A stretch of 64,000 nucleotides of DNA from Nissolia schottii (taxonomy: Eukaryota; Streptophyta; Magnoliopsida; Fabales; Fabaceae), in the NCBI GenBank assembly GCA_003254905.1, contig QANU01004276.1:399917-463916 (forward strand), read 5' to 3'. This document shows, piece after piece, positions 60,655 through 64,000 of the stretch; the stretch's first letter is position 1; every line of letters starts with the position of its first letter. A program made the translations under genes and the position numbers. The notes under the pieces are model-generated. The model made no database searches. It worked only from the letters and a program-made list of their open reading frames with translations, and was not told the DNA's origin.

Positions 60655-62660
60655 TAGATTCATGCCTTTGTTTGTACGCAACGCCAACAAAGTGTGTGGT
60701 GAAATAATTTCTCTTTCCTTCTTCAAAGTGCAATCCCCATCTTCCTATATTGTTCCATACAAGTACAATCCCTTTTCCAATATTGTGAACTTTGAGGTTA
60801 AAATATTATCGCTTGGCATTTTGGTCGTTTCTAAATTTTGGTTTAAATATATGATGGTGCGTGTTTGGTAAATCGTTTGTTCACTCTAGAATTAATTTTA
60901 CACACTCCAAAAGTGGAAGAAAAAAAACCCACTCATTTCCCCACCTCCAAAATCAAATTTACATGCACCGATTTTTTGAACATGTTAATCTTAGTTTACA
61001 GATTTTGATTCATATAGTATTTAGTTTTTTTATATTAGTTTTAAGAGAAATGATTTATTTTCTTACGAAATTCTTCTACCAATCCCCTTAGTAATTTCTA
61101 TAAATGACGCTTAACAATTAAAATTTAGGAGAATTAGTAGGAGGAGATATTACTCAAGTTTCAACACTTTTCTACCATTTGGATTTTGGTAATTCAAGAA
61201 TCAAAATTAAAATAAATTAAATTGTAGGACCGATTATTTATCAAAAAAATATGGATCAGTCTTTTATTAAAAAAAAAAAAAATCTCCCTACTTGGTCAAC
61301 CATTACATTATCCATAAAAACCAAGATATGGATCAGTCTTGTTCAATTCCTAAAAATAATATCACAGCAAATTAACATTAGCACTTGGCCAACCATTAAA
61401 TTGTCCAATATGAATGAATCGGAACAGAATGGGTTAGGGCTTATTGTCACCACAATTAGCTCTTTGAAAGATATTAAAACACACTATGTTGCTAGATTCA
61501 AAACAACCAATGTTAGCATATAACATAAAATTAAAAAAAGTTAACAGGCTTTCGAAGCGGTCAAATATACTTGAAAGAAATCATTAATTTTATGAAGATA
61601 TTTTTCTAACATTCGGAACCAAAGTGTTCGAAGATAAACCACTTCCGTCCAGTAGCCCAATCTTTAGCGAGTAATAGAGCCTTCTTTTTCGGGCCAACTT
61701 TATTTGAACGTAATTCTTATATTTTATACATTGGTAAGGCCCAAAATAAGGAATAAGTTCTTGGGATTGGTCAGAAAAAAATGAAGCTAAACAAAAAGAA
61801 GCTCAGGGTAAGAAAGGCCCCTAAGCATAAGCAATAGTAGCATATAACTTTTCCTTCGCAGGGATAAGGTGAGTTGTGCTCTACCAATAACAAAGAGAGT
61901 AAATGTTTTCAAGTGAAAATATTATCATTAAAATCAAGTATAATTTTTCGTCATCATACTAGACTCCTGCTTAGTTCAGCAAAACACAATGATAGGCCAA
62001 AAGAGAGTCTCTTCCAGGGGCAACAGAATTTTTCAAACCCTGTCACAAACGGAGCAGAGATACAAGCTCCCGCATGCACAAACAAAAACACGGGTACCGA
62101 GAAGACACAGGGAGAAACATTGGAAAAACAGAGTAAGAAGTATTATGGCTACTGCAACCATATGCGAGAACTTCTTTCCTATGAGTTATATGAAATTTTA
62201 TAATATATAGGAGTACATGTGCTACTCTTTATCGTGGCACAAAAAATGAAGCTCCTCGGAGAACTTTTTCCCTTACATTTTCTTTACTCTTAATACTAAC
62301 AAATAATTGATATTCCATATAAAAGGTAGCAGTACGCCTGCACCACCCTAAAACTCCCGGAACTTGTGTATCATATCAAGATGTCAAAATCTGTCAACAA
62401 GGAAAATCAAGATTAGTTTTCAGATATATATAAGTTGGAGTCACAAACAGCAGAAAACCAATAAAACATAGGTAAGAAGATTGTCGTATACATTAAGCAT
62501 CTAAAAGTATCAGACTTACGCCAATTTTAGACGAGGATCTAACAACCATTGTAGGGAGGGGATGGAAGAGAAAATACTTATATTGTGACTTAATACTATA
62601 TTTATAGCATAAGGTACTCTGTGAAGACAGCCCAGCTAAAAAAATATCTGTGAAGCATTA
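60655..62660. other. spacer between convergent VIT and HSF genes
   Basis: 2 kb: the VIT 3' UTR (to about 60870), AT-rich DNA and the HSF 3' UTR side (probably from about 62340). Open frames at 61251-61523 and 61874-62203 have no recognisable family. Confidence 0.6.
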
Positions 62661-63647
62661 TTACTTCCTTCCCTCTTCATTGTTAGTTTCAGAAACCAGA
62701 AGTTCGATTTGTTCAGTTAGAGATTCCAAACTCTGCGACCCCTCCAAATGATCCTCATCATCACATAATTCCAACGTGCTGTTTTCAGTTTTCTCCATTT
62801 CTGCGATCAAAGATTCAAAAGATAGAGTTTTTTCATTCCGAGCTTCAGATGCAGTAGGTTCTATCTCCATTCCGCTGACAGTGGGCCCCTCCCTTTCATG
62901 ATTAGAATCATCAACGTTTTCCAAGAAGGGACTATCCAGAAATAGCTTCTCCCATGAACCATCATCAGGTAAATCTGATAGAAGAAACGGAGAATGATTT
63001 TCTAAAGGACATAATATTTCGTCCATAAGAACTTTCAAGAATTCAGAACTGATGCACAAGTCTTTTAACCCATCTGAGGAAAGATCAGGTTCTGGTTGAT
63101 TATCAAAAGCAGGAGATAGCGGAACTACAGGCTTCAATTTTTCAACTACCTGTGGATTATACTTTATTATCATCCCATCAGAAGCAATTAGCTTGCCATC
63201 TTGTTTACCTTGATCCAACATATTCCCTGGTTCAGCCATACACCAATTATTCTCCTTAGGCTGAAGCAGTTGAACCATGAAGCCAGGATTTTGCACGACC
63301 AAGACTAAGAAAGATAACATCTGCTGCTGACTCTTCTCCATTCCTTGAACACGATCACTCAGGAGTAGCAACTTACTCTCAGAAGATTCCTGGTGCTGCC
63401 TGAGCTTGACCAACTCCTTCACCAGGGAATTTTTATTGGATTTTAGATTCTCAACTTCCTTCCAAAGGTAATAGTTTGCTCCTTCTTGTGATGCTTCATC
63501 ACAAGTGTCTTGCTGTGGCAATGCTTTTTGCTGATCTGCAATGTGTGGATGTTTCCTTCGACGAATATTCTTCAACAACTGCTTTTGACCCCTGACAAAG
63601 TTTTCATTGCCAAATTCCCAGCGATCTGTATCAATTTTCCTGAAACC
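62661..63647 (-). CDS. class-A heat-stress transcription factor, last exon
   Basis: Class-A HSFs bind heat-shock elements as trimers and activate stress genes. This exon starts at the conserved intron position inside the DNA-binding domain (acceptor TATCAG, then GFRKIDTDRWEFGNENFVRG) and runs 328 residues to the stop. It contains the end of the winged helix and a basic nuclear signal (KNIRRRKH). The HR-A/B heptad oligomerisation region follows (about 55-125, LWKEVENLKSNKNSLVKELV onward), with the long class-A spacing. An AHA-type activation motif (GSWEKLFLDSPF) and a C-terminal Leu-rich export signal (LTEQIELLV) complete it. The 5' exon with the rest of the DNA-binding domain lies beyond 64000. 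The overall look is HSFA8-like, but subclass is not certain. The in-frame ATG at 63654-63656 is intronic, not the start. Confidence 0.93.
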   Translation of the reverse strand, partial: GFRKIDTDRWEFGNENFVRGQKQLLKNIRRRKHPHIADQQKALPQQDTCDEASQEGANYYLWKEVENLKSNKNSLVKELVKLRQHQESSESKLLLLSDRVQGMEKSQQQMLSFLVLVVQNPGFMVQLLQPKENNWCMAEPGNMLDQGKQDGKLIASDGMIIKYNPQVVEKLKPVVPLSPAFDNQPEPDLSSDGLKDLCISSEFLKVLMDEILCPLENHSPFLLSDLPDDGSWEKLFLDSPFLENVDDSNHEREGPTVSGMEIEPTASEARNEKTLSFESLIAEMEKTENSTLELCDDEDHLEGSQSLESLTEQIELLVSETNNEEGRK

Positions 63648-64000
63648 CTGATACATTTTACAGTCATCTATTACTGACTTTTAAAAGAGATTCGCCATAA
63701 CCGTGATGTACGACACAAATACATAAAAAAACAAACAGACAGAGGCACCAAACACGGACAGCTATATAAATAAAATAATACTCCATAGAGCTCTTGGCCA
63801 TTTAAAAGGGCAGGTGTTATTCAAGACAATTTTAGTACAGCAGCCAACAAGGAGTTACAGCAAAAGGAACAAGTAATGGTTTTTATATGACATATTGTAA
63901 CCAAGTTAATGAAAAAACTAACAAAATCCATTTTAATTTGAAACAACAAATTCTGCTCTCAAGGCTAAGTTGAAGTGTTTTATTATGATTTGGATAGAAA
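63648..64000 (-). other. HSF intron (partial)
   Basis: AT-rich sequence upstream of the HSF exon, presumably the intron that splits the DNA-binding domain. Nothing else seen. Confidence 0.7.

Noticed and set aside
1-64000. CRISPR arrays, operons, phage or bacterial mobile elements
   Set aside because: All genes are spliced or plant-type, and no regular spacer-repeat arrays are present.

Overview
The window is plant nuclear DNA, most likely from a legume close to soybean. That is an inference from the AT-rich intergenic DNA, short GT-AG introns, dicot-type housekeeping proteins and the kinds of repeats present; no species marker was tested. It carries ten recognisable protein-coding genes, three intron-encoded snoRNAs and about a dozen transposon or repeat segments. 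There is a 140-base run of N at 59082-59221 and a single N at 52825.

Layout, left to right. (1) 125-6033 (+): the 3' two-thirds of THO2, the large scaffold subunit of the THO/TREX mRNA-export complex; its 5' end lies outside the window. (2) 6344-11382: a decayed Ty1-copia LTR retrotransposon with a 5-bp target duplication, inserted just past THO2. (3) 11730-13313 (-): an intronless ANTH-domain clathrin assembly protein with a long hairpin upstream of its start. (4) 14924-15728: a non-autonomous hAT element lying directly against the promoter of RPS16 (15955-16392, +). (5) 20134-24932 (+): TOM40, the mitochondrial outer-membrane import channel, 11 exons. (6) 28479-30220 (-): a PLATZ zinc-binding transcription factor. 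(7) 33355-36910 (+): CCZ1, half of the MON1-CCZ1 Rab7 exchange factor. (8) 38010-40720 (+): SmD2 of the spliceosomal Sm ring; its 5' leader intron holds three related C/D-box snoRNAs. (9) 43856-44447 (+): a small protein with one linker-histone-type winged helix. (10) 45213-48232 (-): plastid aspartate-semialdehyde dehydrogenase. (11) 51.8-55.4 kb: a tandem 1.05-kb duplication followed by a Pack-MULE-like element carrying pieces of host genes. (12) 58661-60654 (+): a VIT1-type vacuolar iron transporter, interrupted by the N gap and by transposon-derived coding sequence. (13) 62661-63647 (-): the last exon of a class-A heat-stress transcription factor.

The genes do not form a pathway; this is an ordinary plant gene neighbourhood. 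Four of the loci do serve RNA or ribosome production: THO2 (mRNP export), RPS16 (40S subunit), SmD2 (snRNPs) and the snoRNAs (rRNA methylation). RPS16 and the SmD2/snoRNA unit share the same promoter grammar, site II elements plus a telo-box. The observation I would check first is the snoRNA cluster: three paralogous RNAs with the same 18S guide, terminal stems that differ but still pair, and a second conserved guide, all in the leader intron of a gene for a core snRNP protein.
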